A DNA stretch of 64,000 bases. Origin: an uncultured Tateyamaria sp. (GTDB lineage: Bacteria; Pseudomonadota; Alphaproteobacteria; Rhodobacterales; Rhodobacteraceae). Shown piece by piece: positions 16,540 to 24,759 of this stretch. The DNA lies in assembly GCF_947487805.1 (NCBI RefSeq), contig NZ_CANKXW010000001.1, positions 743,501 to 807,500 of the forward strand, read 5' to 3'. Under the pieces are notes generated by a model, which was not told the origin of the DNA, searched no databases, and worked only from the letters and a program-made list of their open reading frames with translations. Both the position numbers and the translations under genes were made by a program. The number at the start of each line of letters is the position of its first letter. Within the stretch, counting starts at the first letter, position 1.

Positions 16540-17586
16540 GTGGCCGACGGCGCGCCTGCGGGGCTGAGATATCCGTGGGCCGACGCGCCCGAACACGGGA
16601 GCGCCACAGAGGTGGCACCCGGCGTGCTCTGGTGCCGCCTGCCGCTGCCGATGAAGCTGGACCACGTCAACGTCTATGCGCTGGATGACGGCGACAGTTG
16701 GACGGTGATTGACACCGGCTTTGCCTCGAACAAGACGCGCGGCATCTGGCAGGCGCTGATGGATGGCCCGCTGGGGGGCAAACCCATCGCGCGTGTGGTC
16801 GTTACACACCACCACCCCGACCATGTGGGGCTGGCCGGGTGGCTGCAACGCGACTTTGGTGCCGAACTGATCACGACGCGGACGGCATGGCTCTTTGCGC
16901 GGATGCTGACGCTGGACGTACAGGACCGGCCCGTGGCCGAAACGCTGGAATTTTACCGCAGCGCAGGCATGGACCCGGCCATTCTGGACCAGCGCGCCAA
17001 CGAACGTCCCTTCAACTTCGGGGATATCGTGGCGACCATGCCGCTGGGCTACACCCGCATCAAACAGGGCGACATGATTCGCATGGGCGGGCGGACGTGG
17101 GACATCCACATCGGCAACGGCCACGCGCCGGAACACGCGACCTTTTGGAGCCGCGATGACAATCTGGTGATCTCGGGCGACCAGATCCTGCCTTCGATCA
17201 GCCCGAATATCGGCGTCTATGCGACCGAACCCATGGCCGATCCGATTGGCGACTGGCTCGAGGCCTGCGAACGTCTGGCCCCGCTGGCGCGCGACGATCA
17301 CCTTGTTCTGGGCGGGCACAAGCTGCCGTTCACCGGTCTGCCCACGCGGATGCGGCAACTGATCGACAATCACCACGGCGCGCTGGCGCGGCTGATCGAT
17401 TATATCGACACGCCGAAATCGGCGGCCGAATGCTTTGTGCCGCTGTTTAAGCGCAAGATCGGTGATGGCGAATATGGCCTGGCCCTGGTTGAAGCCATCG
17501 CGCATCTGTCGCACCTTTACCAGGAGGGGCGCGCCAGCCGGACCAAACGGGACGATGGCGCGTGGGTGTACCAGCGCAAGGACTGA
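16540..17586 (+). CDS. Metallo-beta-lactamase-fold hydrolase
   Basis: The 348-residue protein starts with GTG 4 nt after the dehydrogenase stop and has the zinc motif THHHPDHVG at about residues 89-97, with later metal ligands around GNGHAPEHAT and SGDQILPSISPN. A helical C-terminal domain of about 100 residues follows the hydrolase core. Coupling with an acyl-CoA dehydrogenase suggests a thioester or acyl-ester hydrolase in the same catabolic route. That is inferred from context; the family has many substrates. Confidence 0.85.
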   Translation: MADGAPAGLRYPWADAPEHGSATEVAPGVLWCRLPLPMKLDHVNVYALDDGDSWTVIDTGFASNKTRGIWQALMDGPLGGKPIARVVVTHHHPDHVGLAGWLQRDFGAELITTRTAWLFARMLTLDVQDRPVAETLEFYRSAGMDPAILDQRANERPFNFGDIVATMPLGYTRIKQGDMIRMGGRTWDIHIGNGHAPEHATFWSRDDNLVISGDQILPSISPNIGVYATEPMADPIGDWLEACERLAPLARDDHLVLGGHKLPFTGLPTRMRQLIDNHHGALARLIDYIDTPKSAAECFVPLFKRKIGDGEYGLALVEAIAHLSHLYQEGRASRTKRDDGAWVYQRKD

Positions 17587-17589
17587 ACC

Positions 17590-18048
17590 ATGAGTGACGA
17601 AGTCAAGACAACCGCCGAAGCCGCCGAGGCCGAGGCCTTGCCCCGCCGTCACGAGGTCCATTCCGATCCTAACGCCCGCAACGCCGCTGACCAACCCGTG
17701 CCCAAGGGCGTGCAGAAAACGCCTGCGGCCAAGAAGAGCCCGGCGCAATGGGCCTATGAGCGGATTATCATGTATCTCAAGAATTTCGAGGAAAGCCTCG
17801 ACAATGAACACGAGGCCGCGATGGGCTTTGCCGGGGGCGACGTCGGCGTGATGCGCATTGAGGGCATGGGCTATTTCGATCCGGACATCATCACGTTCTA
17901 CGGCAGCGACCCGACCGGGGCCAAGACACAGCTGGTGCAACATGTCAGCCAGTTGAACGTGATGCTGCGCGCCTTGCCCAAGTCGGTAGAGCAGGCCGAA
18001 CCCAACCGGATCGGCTTTCGTCTGGCGCAGGATCTCGAAGAGACCTGA
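17590..18048 (+). CDS. DUF6173-like protein
   Basis: The 152-residue soluble protein has a disordered, charged first third (about residues 1-50), then a conserved domain with SPAQWAYERIIMYLKNFEE, GYFDPDIITFYGSD and QLVQHVSQLNVMLRALP. I recall this pattern as DUF6173, which has no known function. It starts 4 nt after the MBL-hydrolase stop and so belongs to the dehydrogenase operon. Confidence 0.75.
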   Translation: MSDEVKTTAEAAEAEALPRRHEVHSDPNARNAADQPVPKGVQKTPAAKKSPAQWAYERIIMYLKNFEESLDNEHEAAMGFAGGDVGVMRIEGMGYFDPDIITFYGSDPTGAKTQLVQHVSQLNVMLRALPKSVEQAEPNRIGFRLAQDLEET

Positions 18049-18167
18049 GCGTGGTGGGGGCGGTTGCGCGCCTATGCGGGCCGTTTGACAATGTGCGCCA
18101 AAGACGCAGTGACAGGGTGCGGCGGATGCGCTAAAGCGCGGACAAGCCAATAGAGAAGGAAGCGGAC

Positions 18168-18302
18168 ATGTCAGAGCACAAGCATGGCGAGATGGACACC
18201 AAGGACCAGGAAAAGACCTTTGACGGGTTTGTCCAGTGGACCACGTGGTCGGTCGTGGCGATCATTGTTTTGATCATCGGCATGGCGATCTTTATCACCT
18301 GA
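18168..18302 (+). CDS. aa3-type cytochrome c oxidase subunit IV (44 residues)
   Basis: This very short gene encodes MSEHKHGEMD then TKDQEKTFDGFVQWTTW and one transmembrane helix (VVAIIVLIIGMAIF). It fits the alphaproteobacterial aa3-oxidase subunit IV family: a polar N-terminus with a T-F-x-G-F motif and a single C-terminal helix, about 44-55 residues. A good Shine-Dalgarno (GAAGGAAG) ends 5 nt before the ATG. Other oxidase genes are not nearby, which is usual for this subunit. Confidence 0.8.
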   Translation: MSEHKHGEMDTKDQEKTFDGFVQWTTWSVVAIIVLIIGMAIFIT

Positions 18303-18339
18303 TGCTGATGTGATTGCGGTCGGTCAAGGGAAGTCGGGC

Positions 18340-18945
18340 ATGCGTATATTTGCAGTTTTGGCCGTTGTGGCGGCCCTCGGGGCCTGCGCCGAAGCGCCGA
18401 CGATCCCCTACGCGTCGGACGAGCGCGTGGCGGCCTCGGCCTATCGCGCGCCGGGGCCGAACACGATGACCCTGATGACCATGGTCAGCAACCGCAATGG
18501 CAAGGGTGCGCATTCGGCGCTGATGATCAATGGCAGCCAGCGGGTGATCTTTGACCCCGCGGGGTCATTCGAGAACGCGCGCGTGCCCGAGCAGGAAGAT
18601 GTGCTCTATGGTGTGACGCCTGCGGTGCTGAAGGGCTACAAGAGTGCCCATGCGCGCAGCACCTATCACGTGGTGTCCCAGACCGTCGAGCTGACGCCTG
18701 AGCAGGCCGCGATTGCCTTGCAACTGGTGACAACCAACGGTGCCGTGCCGCGCGCGTTCTGCACCAATGCGACGACATCCCTGATGCAGCAAATCCCCGG
18801 TTTCGAGAGTATCGATGTGACGTTTTTCCCGACCAACCTGATGGAACAGATGGCGTCCTTTCCCGGTGTGGTCGAAGAGAAGTATTTCGAGGATGACGAG
18901 GGCACGATTGTCGACGGGGTCGCTGGGATCGTGATCCCGGAGTGA
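18340..18945 (+). CDS. Lipoprotein with a possible permuted papain-like (NlpC/P60-type) fold
   Basis: The 201-residue protein starts at the ATG at 18340, after an AAGGGAAG ribosome site. Residues 1-16 form a lipoprotein signal peptide ending in L-G-A-C16. The mature part has H58 in GAHSALMING and C141 in AFCTNATTSLM. A His on an early strand and a Cys at the start of a later helix is the order seen in circularly permuted NlpC/P60-type enzymes. The fold is inferred, and the family is not one I can name. An in-frame GTG-type start at 18310 is possible but would spoil the signal peptide. Confidence 0.7.
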   Translation: MRIFAVLAVVAALGACAEAPTIPYASDERVAASAYRAPGPNTMTLMTMVSNRNGKGAHSALMINGSQRVIFDPAGSFENARVPEQEDVLYGVTPAVLKGYKSAHARSTYHVVSQTVELTPEQAAIALQLVTTNGAVPRAFCTNATTSLMQQIPGFESIDVTFFPTNLMEQMASFPGVVEEKYFEDDEGTIVDGVAGIVIPE

Positions 18946-18959
18946 CGCCGTGCGGACGC

Positions 18960-18980
18960 TCTTTGCCGTTCCGGCAAAGA
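18960..18980. terminator. Hairpin between convergent genes, possible terminator
   Basis: A perfect 9-bp stem (TCTTTGCCG and CGGCAAAGA, 3-nt loop) lies between the lipoprotein gene and the convergent azlD. Neither side has a U-tract, so it may act as an mRNA-end stabiliser more than an intrinsic terminator. Confidence 0.35.
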
Positions 18981-18999
18981 CGCCCCGCCCACCGTCCCG

Positions 19000-19323
19000 T
19001 CAGCCTATCCCATAGACAAGGACAATGAGGGTCAGCGCGCCGGCGCCGATGGCGGCGAAGACGTTTTTCGTCCAGATCCCCACGGCGAGCGTGACGATGG
19101 CGGCGGCGATGCGCGTGGGATCCGTGCTGCCGTTTTCACCGGAGAACACCACCAACGGGGCCACCAGTGCGGGCAGGATGGCCACGGCCGTATAGCGCAG
19201 GTGGCGCAGCAGCCAGTCCGGCAGGGGGCGGTCCCCGACAAAGCCCAGGAAGGTGAAGCGCAGCAGGAAACTGCCCGCGCCAAGGCCGATGATCACCAGC
19301 CACAGGGTTGCCGTGTCGATCAT
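19000..19323 (-). CDS. azlD: Branched-chain amino-acid exporter small subunit AzlD
   Basis: The 107-residue protein has four hydrophobic helices and the AzlD pattern (LWLVIIGLGAGSFLLRFTFL, RHLRYTAVAILPALVAP). Together with AzlC it forms a two-component exporter of branched-chain amino acids. I chose the ATG at 19323, which overlaps the azlC stop (ATGA); the open frame continues far upstream only as a shadow of azlC. Confidence 0.9.
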   Translation of the reverse strand: MIDTATLWLVIIGLGAGSFLLRFTFLGFVGDRPLPDWLLRHLRYTAVAILPALVAPLVVFSGENGSTDPTRIAAAIVTLAVGIWTKNVFAAIGAGALTLIVLVYGIG

Positions 19324-20030
19324 GCCCTGCGCCCCTTGAGCCACAGTTCGGCCTGCGCGCCCGCCATCATGCCCAGCGCGCCCGCCACGATCAGGCCCAA
19401 TGAGTAGGGGATCGAGACCGCCAGCAGGCTGACCACGATGGCCACCGCGGCGGCAATCAGGTGGGGCAGCGTGCGCATCATCGGCGCCACCATCGACAGG
19501 AACGCAATCGGCAGCGCAAAGTCGAGCGGCAGGTCGGCGGGCAGGGCCGTGCCGAGCGCGGCCCCGGCATAGCTGCATCCAAACCACACGATCATCACCA
19601 GCAGGCAGGTGCCAAAGAAATAGGCCATGCGTTGCGGCACGGTCAGGTCCGGATCCGCGTCGAACTTGGCATGGCTGAGCGCATAGCTTTGATCGACCAG
19701 CAGGTAGGCGGCAAAGATCCGTTGCCAGAGCGGTGCCGCGCCTAGATAGGGCGTGAGCGCCGCCGAATACATCGCCACGCGCAGGTTCACCGCGAGGGCG
19801 GAGATCAGCACGATCACCGTGGGCGCATTGTCCTGCATCAGCTGCAGCGCGGTGAACTGCGCGGCTCCGGCGATCACCACGATGGAAAAGCTCATGACTT
19901 CGAAGATGCTCAGGCCCGCCTCGGTCGCAAGCACACCGAAGAGCATCGCAAAGGGCCCGGCCACGGCCATGAACGGCGCGCCGTCGCGAACACCGGCCCA
20001 AAAGGCGGATTTGGTGGTGGTGGACTGCAT
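19320..20030 (-). CDS. azlC: Branched-chain amino-acid exporter large subunit AzlC
   Basis: The 236-residue inner-membrane protein shows the AzlC/YgaZ landmarks: GPFAMLFGVLATEAGL, GAAQFTALQLM, NLRVAMYSAAL and the DQSYALSHAKF loop. It is the larger part of the AzlCD exporter. It is divergent from fdhD, with about 50 nt between the two starts, and coupled to azlD by a 4-nt overlap. Confidence 0.92.
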   Translation of the reverse strand: MQSTTTKSAFWAGVRDGAPFMAVAGPFAMLFGVLATEAGLSIFEVMSFSIVVIAGAAQFTALQLMQDNAPTVIVLISALAVNLRVAMYSAALTPYLGAAPLWQRIFAAYLLVDQSYALSHAKFDADPDLTVPQRMAYFFGTCLLVMIVWFGCSYAGAALGTALPADLPLDFALPIAFLSMVAPMMRTLPHLIAAAVAIVVSLLAVSIPYSLGLIVAGALGMMAGAQAELWLKGRRA

Positions 20031-20080
20031 GCGCGCGCCTTAGATTGGTTGCGACAAGACGTAGTGGCGACTTTGCGGGG

Positions 20081-20971
20081 ATGCAATTGGCACAAGTTGA
20101 AAATCTGGAGGGTTATGTCATTGCCCCGGACCCTGCGGCGCGGCGTTTGACGCGGTCGGTGGACGGGTTTGATCATACTGGCACGCGCGTCGATCTGTCG
20201 GTGGTGGAGGAACGGCCCCTGACTATCTTTCTCAACAGTCAGGAGATCGTGACAGCCATGACCATCGGCGATTATCCCGATTACCTGGCGATGGGGTTCC
20301 TGCGCAATCAGGGCATGCTGGGGCCTCAGGACATGGTGACCGGTGTAGACTACGACGAGGAACTGGAAACGGTGGTGGTGCGCACGGCGCGTCCCACCGA
20401 TCACGAGGCCAAGCTGAAAAAGAAGACCCGCACCAGCGGTTGCGCCGTGGGCACCGTGTTTGGTGACATGATGGAGGGGTTGGAGGGTGTTCAGCTGCCC
20501 GGTAGCGCGGTGCGGACATCGTGGCTTTATGCGTTGGCGGCGCGGATCAACCGGACGCCGTCGCTCTATCTCGAGGCCGGGGCGATCCACGGCACGGTCC
20601 TGTGCCAGCAGGACAAGCCCTTGGTTTACATGGAGGATGTCGGACGGCACAACGCGGTCGACAAGATCGCCGGGTGGATGATGGCCGAGGATGTGCCCGC
20701 CGGGGACAAGATCCTCTATACGACCGGGCGGCTGACCTCGGAGATGGTGATCAAGACGGCGCTCATGGGCATACCGGTGTTGGCGTCGCGCTCGGGCTTT
20801 ACCGCCTGGGGCGTCGAGATCGCGCGCGAGGTTGGTCTTACGTTGATTGGCCGGATGCGCGGACAACGCTTTGTCTGTCTGAGCGGGGAGGACCGCCTGA
20901 TCCGCGACGTTGACCCGGCACAGGTCCCGGATGAAAGCGCCCGGTCGGGCCGCAAAGGCGCGCGGTCGTGA
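20081..20971 (+). CDS. fdhD: Formate dehydrogenase accessory sulfurtransferase FdhD
   Basis: FdhD passes sulfur from a desulfurase (IscS in E. coli) to the molybdenum cofactor of formate dehydrogenase. This 296-residue protein shows ERPLTIFLN, MEDVGRHNAVDKIAGW and TTGRLTSEMVIK. The usual C-x-x-C loop reads C121-A-V-G124 (TSGCAVGTVFG), so only the first Cys is kept. I prefer the ATG at 20081; a TTG at 20045 would add 12 residues. The stop overlaps the mobA GTG by 4 nt. Confidence 0.92.
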   Translation: MQLAQVENLEGYVIAPDPAARRLTRSVDGFDHTGTRVDLSVVEERPLTIFLNSQEIVTAMTIGDYPDYLAMGFLRNQGMLGPQDMVTGVDYDEELETVVVRTARPTDHEAKLKKKTRTSGCAVGTVFGDMMEGLEGVQLPGSAVRTSWLYALAARINRTPSLYLEAGAIHGTVLCQQDKPLVYMEDVGRHNAVDKIAGWMMAEDVPAGDKILYTTGRLTSEMVIKTALMGIPVLASRSGFTAWGVEIAREVGLTLIGRMRGQRFVCLSGEDRLIRDVDPAQVPDESARSGRKGARS

Positions 20972-21570
20972 CCCCGCCCGTGGGCATCATTCTGGCCGGG
21001 GGGCAGGCCACGCGTATGGGGGGCGGTGACAAGGGGTTGCGGCATTTGGGCGGACAGACCCTGCTGGGCCATGTGATCGACCGGCTGTCGCCACAGGTGG
21101 CGGACATGGCGCTGAACGCGAACGGGGATCCCGCGCGCTTTGCCGCGCTGGGCATGGATGTCGTGGCCGACAGCATCAAGGGCTTTGCCGGGCCCCTGGC
21201 GGGGGTGCTGGCGGGGCTCGACTGGGCGGCGGAGCGCGGGGCCGATACGGTGGTGTCCGTGGCCGCCGACACGCCGTTTTTCCCCTGTGATCTGGTGCCG
21301 CGCCTGCACCTTGCCGCCGAGGGGATGGCGCATCCGCTGGCCCTGGCCGCAACGCCCGATCCTGCGCGCGGGCGAGCGCGGCACCCGACGTTTGGGCTCT
21401 GGCCTGTTGCACTGCGCGACGATCTGCGTGCTGCGCTGGCGCAGGGCGTGCGCAAGGTCGTGCAATGGACGGACCAGCACGGCGCGCGCGACGCGATGTT
21501 CCCGGACGAGGCTGCGTTTTTCAACGTGAACACGCCGGATGATCTGCGCCGGGCGGAGGAGATGCTGTGA
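20968..21570 (+). CDS. mobA: Molybdenum cofactor guanylyltransferase MobA
   Basis: MobA attaches GMP from GTP to molybdopterin to make the guanine dinucleotide cofactor used by DMSO-reductase-family enzymes such as formate dehydrogenase. The 200-residue protein has the nucleotidyltransferase signature LAGGQATRMGGGDKGL at residues 9-24, SVAADTPFFPCDLV with the metal-binding Asp, and FFNVNTPDDL near the end. It starts with GTG overlapping the fdhD stop and ends overlapping mobB. Confidence 0.95.
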   Translation: MTPPVGIILAGGQATRMGGGDKGLRHLGGQTLLGHVIDRLSPQVADMALNANGDPARFAALGMDVVADSIKGFAGPLAGVLAGLDWAAERGADTVVSVAADTPFFPCDLVPRLHLAAEGMAHPLALAATPDPARGRARHPTFGLWPVALRDDLRAALAQGVRKVVQWTDQHGARDAMFPDEAAFFNVNTPDDLRRAEEML

Positions 21571-22058
21571 GGCTGTTCGGTGTCGTGGGCTGGAAGAACG
21601 CGGGCAAGACGGGCTTGATGGAACGGCTCGTCACCGACATCACCGGGCGTGGCCTGACTGTGTCGACGGTCAAACACGCGCATCACAGCTTTGACGTCGA
21701 TCATCCCGGCAAGGACAGCTTTCGCCACCGCGCCGCCGGTGCCACCGAGGTGCTGCTGGCCTCGCGTAACCGCTTTGCGCTGATGCACGAGTTGCGCGCC
21801 GAGGACGAACCGACGCTTGACGCTTTGTTGGCCAAGCTTGCACCCGTCGATCTGGTTCTGGTCGAGGGTTACAAACGCGACGGCCATCCCAAGGTCGAGG
21901 CGCACAGGGCCGCGACGGGAAATCCGCTGATCGCGCCCGATGATCCGACGATCCGCGCCGTGGCCAGCGATACCGCGCTCCGCCTTGATCGCCCGGTGTT
22001 CGATCTGGACGACACGTCCGCCATCGCAGATTTCATTCTAGGGCAGGTGGGGCTGTGA
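21567..22058 (+). CDS. mobB: Molybdopterin-guanine dinucleotide biosynthesis adaptor MobB
   Basis: MobB is a GTP-binding partner of MobA. The 163-residue protein begins with GTG and the P-loop GWKNAGKTGLMERL, followed by STVKHAHHSFDVDHPGKDSFRHRAAGA and LVLVEGYKRDGHPKVEAHR, all family-typical. Both ends overlap neighbours by 4 nt. Confidence 0.95.
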   Translation: MRLFGVVGWKNAGKTGLMERLVTDITGRGLTVSTVKHAHHSFDVDHPGKDSFRHRAAGATEVLLASRNRFALMHELRAEDEPTLDALLAKLAPVDLVLVEGYKRDGHPKVEAHRAATGNPLIAPDDPTIRAVASDTALRLDRPVFDLDDTSAIADFILGQVGL

Positions 22059-22891
22059 CCGGGTTCGACACCTTCGTGATGGTGGACTGGTCGGGCGGCA
22101 ATCAGGGACCGGTCAAGCCGCGTGCGGATGCGATCTGGGCCTGCGTGGCCACCCGCGATGGCGTCGTCGCGCCGGTCTATCTGCGTCACCGCCAGATGGC
22201 GGAGGCTTGGTTGGCGGATCTGTTGGACGACGCCTGTACGACAGGTCGTCGTGTGCTGGTGGGGTTCGATTTTCCCTTTGGCTACCCGTCGGGGTTCGGG
22301 GCTGCGCTGACCGGAACCACGGATCCCTTCGCGCTCTGGCACTGGTTCGCCGACCGGATCGAGGATGCGCCCACGGCCAACAACCGCTTTGACGTGGCCG
22401 GGGCCATCAACCTGACGCAGGGTGGCCGGGGTCCGTTCTGGGGCAATGGGCTAAAACGGGATGTGCCGGGCCTGCCCCGGACCAAGGCGGGCTACGTCAA
22501 CCCCTTTGTTGACCGCCGTGTGGCGGAGCATCGTGCGCCCGGTGCATTCACGCTCTGGCAGATGGCGGGCGTGGGATCGGTGGGCGGGCAGGCGATGATG
22601 GGCCTGCCTGTGCTGGCGCGGCTGCGCGCGCGATTTGCCCCGCATGTGGCCGTGTGGCCGTTCGAGGCGCTGGACCGCCCCGTTGCCTTCGTGGAAATCT
22701 GGCCGTCGCTGACGGTTGGTGCCGCACCCGAGGGGTGGATCAAGGACGCATGGCAGGTGCACAGCGTGGCGGCCATGATGGCGCAGATGCCGGGCGCGGA
22801 CCTTGCAGCCGTTCTGGACGTGCCGCCCACGCCCGAGGGGTGGATTTTCGGGATCGGACACGAGGAAAGGTTGCGCGATGCCGCCGCTTAG
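22055..22891 (+). CDS. Unknown protein inside the Moco operon, possible DUF429-like RNase H fold
   Basis: The 278-residue protein lies between mobB and moeA and overlaps both (4 and 14 nt). It begins with a strand carrying Asp (FVMVDWSGG), has a second acidic strand (VLVGFDFPFGYP, about residues 63-74) and a later Glu strand (FVEIWPSL, about 211-218). D, D and E on three strands is the pattern of DUF429-type RNase H-like proteins; this is an inference from pattern. Relatives are, as I recall, sometimes loosely annotated as molybdopterin-guanine dinucleotide synthesis proteins, apparently from position only. Other conserved stretches are NRFDVAGAIN and GAFTLWQMAGVGSVGGQAMMG. Confidence 0.75.
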   Translation: MTGFDTFVMVDWSGGNQGPVKPRADAIWACVATRDGVVAPVYLRHRQMAEAWLADLLDDACTTGRRVLVGFDFPFGYPSGFGAALTGTTDPFALWHWFADRIEDAPTANNRFDVAGAINLTQGGRGPFWGNGLKRDVPGLPRTKAGYVNPFVDRRVAEHRAPGAFTLWQMAGVGSVGGQAMMGLPVLARLRARFAPHVAVWPFEALDRPVAFVEIWPSLTVGAAPEGWIKDAWQVHSVAAMMAQMPGADLAAVLDVPPTPEGWIFGIGHEERLRDAAA

Positions 22892-24122
22892 GAACGACTG
22901 CTTTGCCCTGCCGCCCGGTGTGCACTGGACACCGGTGGACGAGGCGCTGGACATGCTGCGGTCGCGGCTGCGCGCAGTCGTGGGACAGGAGGACGTCGCG
23001 GTGCCGGACGCGCTGGGCCGCATTGTTGCGCGCGATGTGATGGCCACGCGCGCGCATCCGCCCTTGGCCAACACGGCGGTGGATGGCTACGGCTTTGCCG
23101 GGGGGCGGGGTGACGGGCCTCATGAATTGCCGCTTTTGGACGCTGACATGCCTGCGGGCGCGGTCCCGGATCAATCTGTCCCCGCGGGGACAGCTGTGCG
23201 CATCCTCACCGGTGCGGCACTGCCACCCGGTGTGGATACCGTGATTTTGCAAGAGGATGTGACGGTCGAGGCCGGGCAAGTCCGGTTCGAGGGGCCTTTG
23301 AAACAAGGTGCAAATACCCGTGCCGCGGGCGAGGATGTCGTGGCGGGCGCGGTGGTGGCCCCCGCTGGCCGACGGCTGACGCCTGCCGATCTTGCGCTGC
23401 TCTCCGCCGTGGGCGTGGGCAGGGTGGCGGTGCGGCACAGCCTGCGGGTGGGCGTCCTGTCGACCGGGGACGAGTTGGTGCAGCCGGGGGCCGAGGCGCG
23501 GCCCGGCCAGATCTTTGACGCCAACCGCCCCATGCTCAGGGCGCTGATTGCGCAGCTGGGCCATGTGGCCGTCGATCTGGGCCATGTATGCGACGACCGG
23601 GCGGCACTTGCCGCCGTGCTGGATCGTGCCGTGGGGGAAGTGGACGCGATCCTGACCAGCGGCGGCGCGTCGGCGGGCGACCATGACCACGTCTCCGCGC
23701 TGCTGAACGATACCGGCACGATGCAGATGTGGCGCGTGGCGATCAAACCGGGGCGGCCGCTGGCGCTTGGGTTGTGGCAGGGCGTGCCTGTGTTCGGGCT
23801 GCCGGGCAATCCGGTGGCGGCGATGGTGTGTACCCTCATCTTTGGCGCGCCTGCGCTGTCGGTTCTGGCCGGGGCGGCGTGGCGCGCGCCGCAGGGGTTC
23901 GCCGTGCCCGCCGCGTTCACGAAACGCAAGAAAGCGGGGCGTCGCGAATATCTGCGTGCCCGTATCCGTGATGGCAGGGTCGAGGCGTTTGCCTCCGAAG
24001 GGTCGGGGCGCATCAGCGGGCTGAGCTGGGCCGAGGGTCTGGTGGAGCTGCCCGATGCCGCAGGCGAGGTCAGCGTGGGCGATCTGGTCCGGTTTATTCC
24101 CTGGGGCGGGTTCGGCGCGTGA
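22878..24122 (+). CDS. moeA: Molybdopterin molybdenumtransferase MoeA
   Basis: MoeA inserts molybdate into adenylated molybdopterin. The 414-residue protein has HPPLANTAVDGYGFA at about residues 60-74, RILTGAALPPGVDTV, STGDELV, the active-site loop TSGGASAGDHDHV and GLPGNPVAAMV. The ATG at 22878 lies inside the previous gene; the frame stays open upstream only as a shadow. It closes the fdhD-mobA-mobB-unknown-moeA operon. Confidence 0.95.
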   Translation: MPPLRNDCFALPPGVHWTPVDEALDMLRSRLRAVVGQEDVAVPDALGRIVARDVMATRAHPPLANTAVDGYGFAGGRGDGPHELPLLDADMPAGAVPDQSVPAGTAVRILTGAALPPGVDTVILQEDVTVEAGQVRFEGPLKQGANTRAAGEDVVAGAVVAPAGRRLTPADLALLSAVGVGRVAVRHSLRVGVLSTGDELVQPGAEARPGQIFDANRPMLRALIAQLGHVAVDLGHVCDDRAALAAVLDRAVGEVDAILTSGGASAGDHDHVSALLNDTGTMQMWRVAIKPGRPLALGLWQGVPVFGLPGNPVAAMVCTLIFGAPALSVLAGAAWRAPQGFAVPAAFTKRKKAGRREYLRARIRDGRVEAFASEGSGRISGLSWAEGLVELPDAAGEVSVGDLVRFIPWGGFGA

Positions 24123-24153
24123 CACTGTCGCCGGTTCCAGCGTAGGGTTCCGC

Positions 24154-24759
24154 ATGACCCAATCCCCGGACCGCGAGCATATCATCGTCATCGGCGCATC
24201 TGCGGGTGGGCTGAAACCAATGACCGAGATCCTCGACATGTTGCGACCCGGCATTGATGCGCCCGTGGTGGTGGCGGTGCATTCCAGTGAACACAGCAAG
24301 TTGGCGCAGGTGCTGGCCCGGTCGAGTGCTTTACCGGTGCAGGCGGTGTCCGATCGCGCGACGCTGCATCCCGGTACGGTCTACGTCTGTCCAGGCGGCA
24401 AGCAGAGCCGGATCGACGGGCGCAACCTTCAGATCAGCGAGACGCAGCCGGGGATGCTCTATCAGCCGTCGGTCGATGTGCTGTTCGAGACGGCGGCGGC
24501 GCAATATGGTGCGGGCATCATCGCGGTTGTGCTGTCCGGCGTGATGAAGGACGGCACCCGCGGCGCGCAGGCGGTGTTCGATGCGGGCGGCGTGATGCTG
24601 GTGCAATCCCCGGCGGAGGCCCAGTTTTCCGCGATGCCGCAAAGCATCATCACCAACGACCATCCCAACGCCGTTCTGTTGGCGGAGGACATCGCGCAGC
24701 GCCTTTACGAGATTGCCGGTGAACGGGGTCTGCTGCGCCGGAGCGGGCAACGCGCCTAG
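24154..24759 (+). CDS. Stand-alone CheB-type methylesterase domain
   Basis: The 201-residue protein contains only the CheB esterase domain: S16 in GASAGG, H43 in VAVHSS and D133 in SGVMKDGTRGA form the expected catalytic triad, and VVLSGVMKDG matches the family LTGMGxDG motif. No receiver domain precedes it, so phosphorylation control is absent. No chemoreceptor, cheR or flagellar gene is in the window. It starts 31 nt after moeA and its TAG shares CTAG with the convergent gene. It may hydrolyse methyl esters on a non-chemotaxis substrate. Confidence 0.88.
   Translation: MTQSPDREHIIVIGASAGGLKPMTEILDMLRPGIDAPVVVAVHSSEHSKLAQVLARSSALPVQAVSDRATLHPGTVYVCPGGKQSRIDGRNLQISETQPGMLYQPSVDVLFETAAAQYGAGIIAVVLSGVMKDGTRGAQAVFDAGGVMLVQSPAEAQFSAMPQSIITNDHPNAVLLAEDIAQRLYEIAGERGLLRRSGQRA

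Noticed and set aside
16267-18150. A minus-strand open frame of 627 codons
   Set aside because: It overlaps the MBL-hydrolase and dehydrogenase genes, which have clear families; the antisense translation is Arg/His-rich and featureless.
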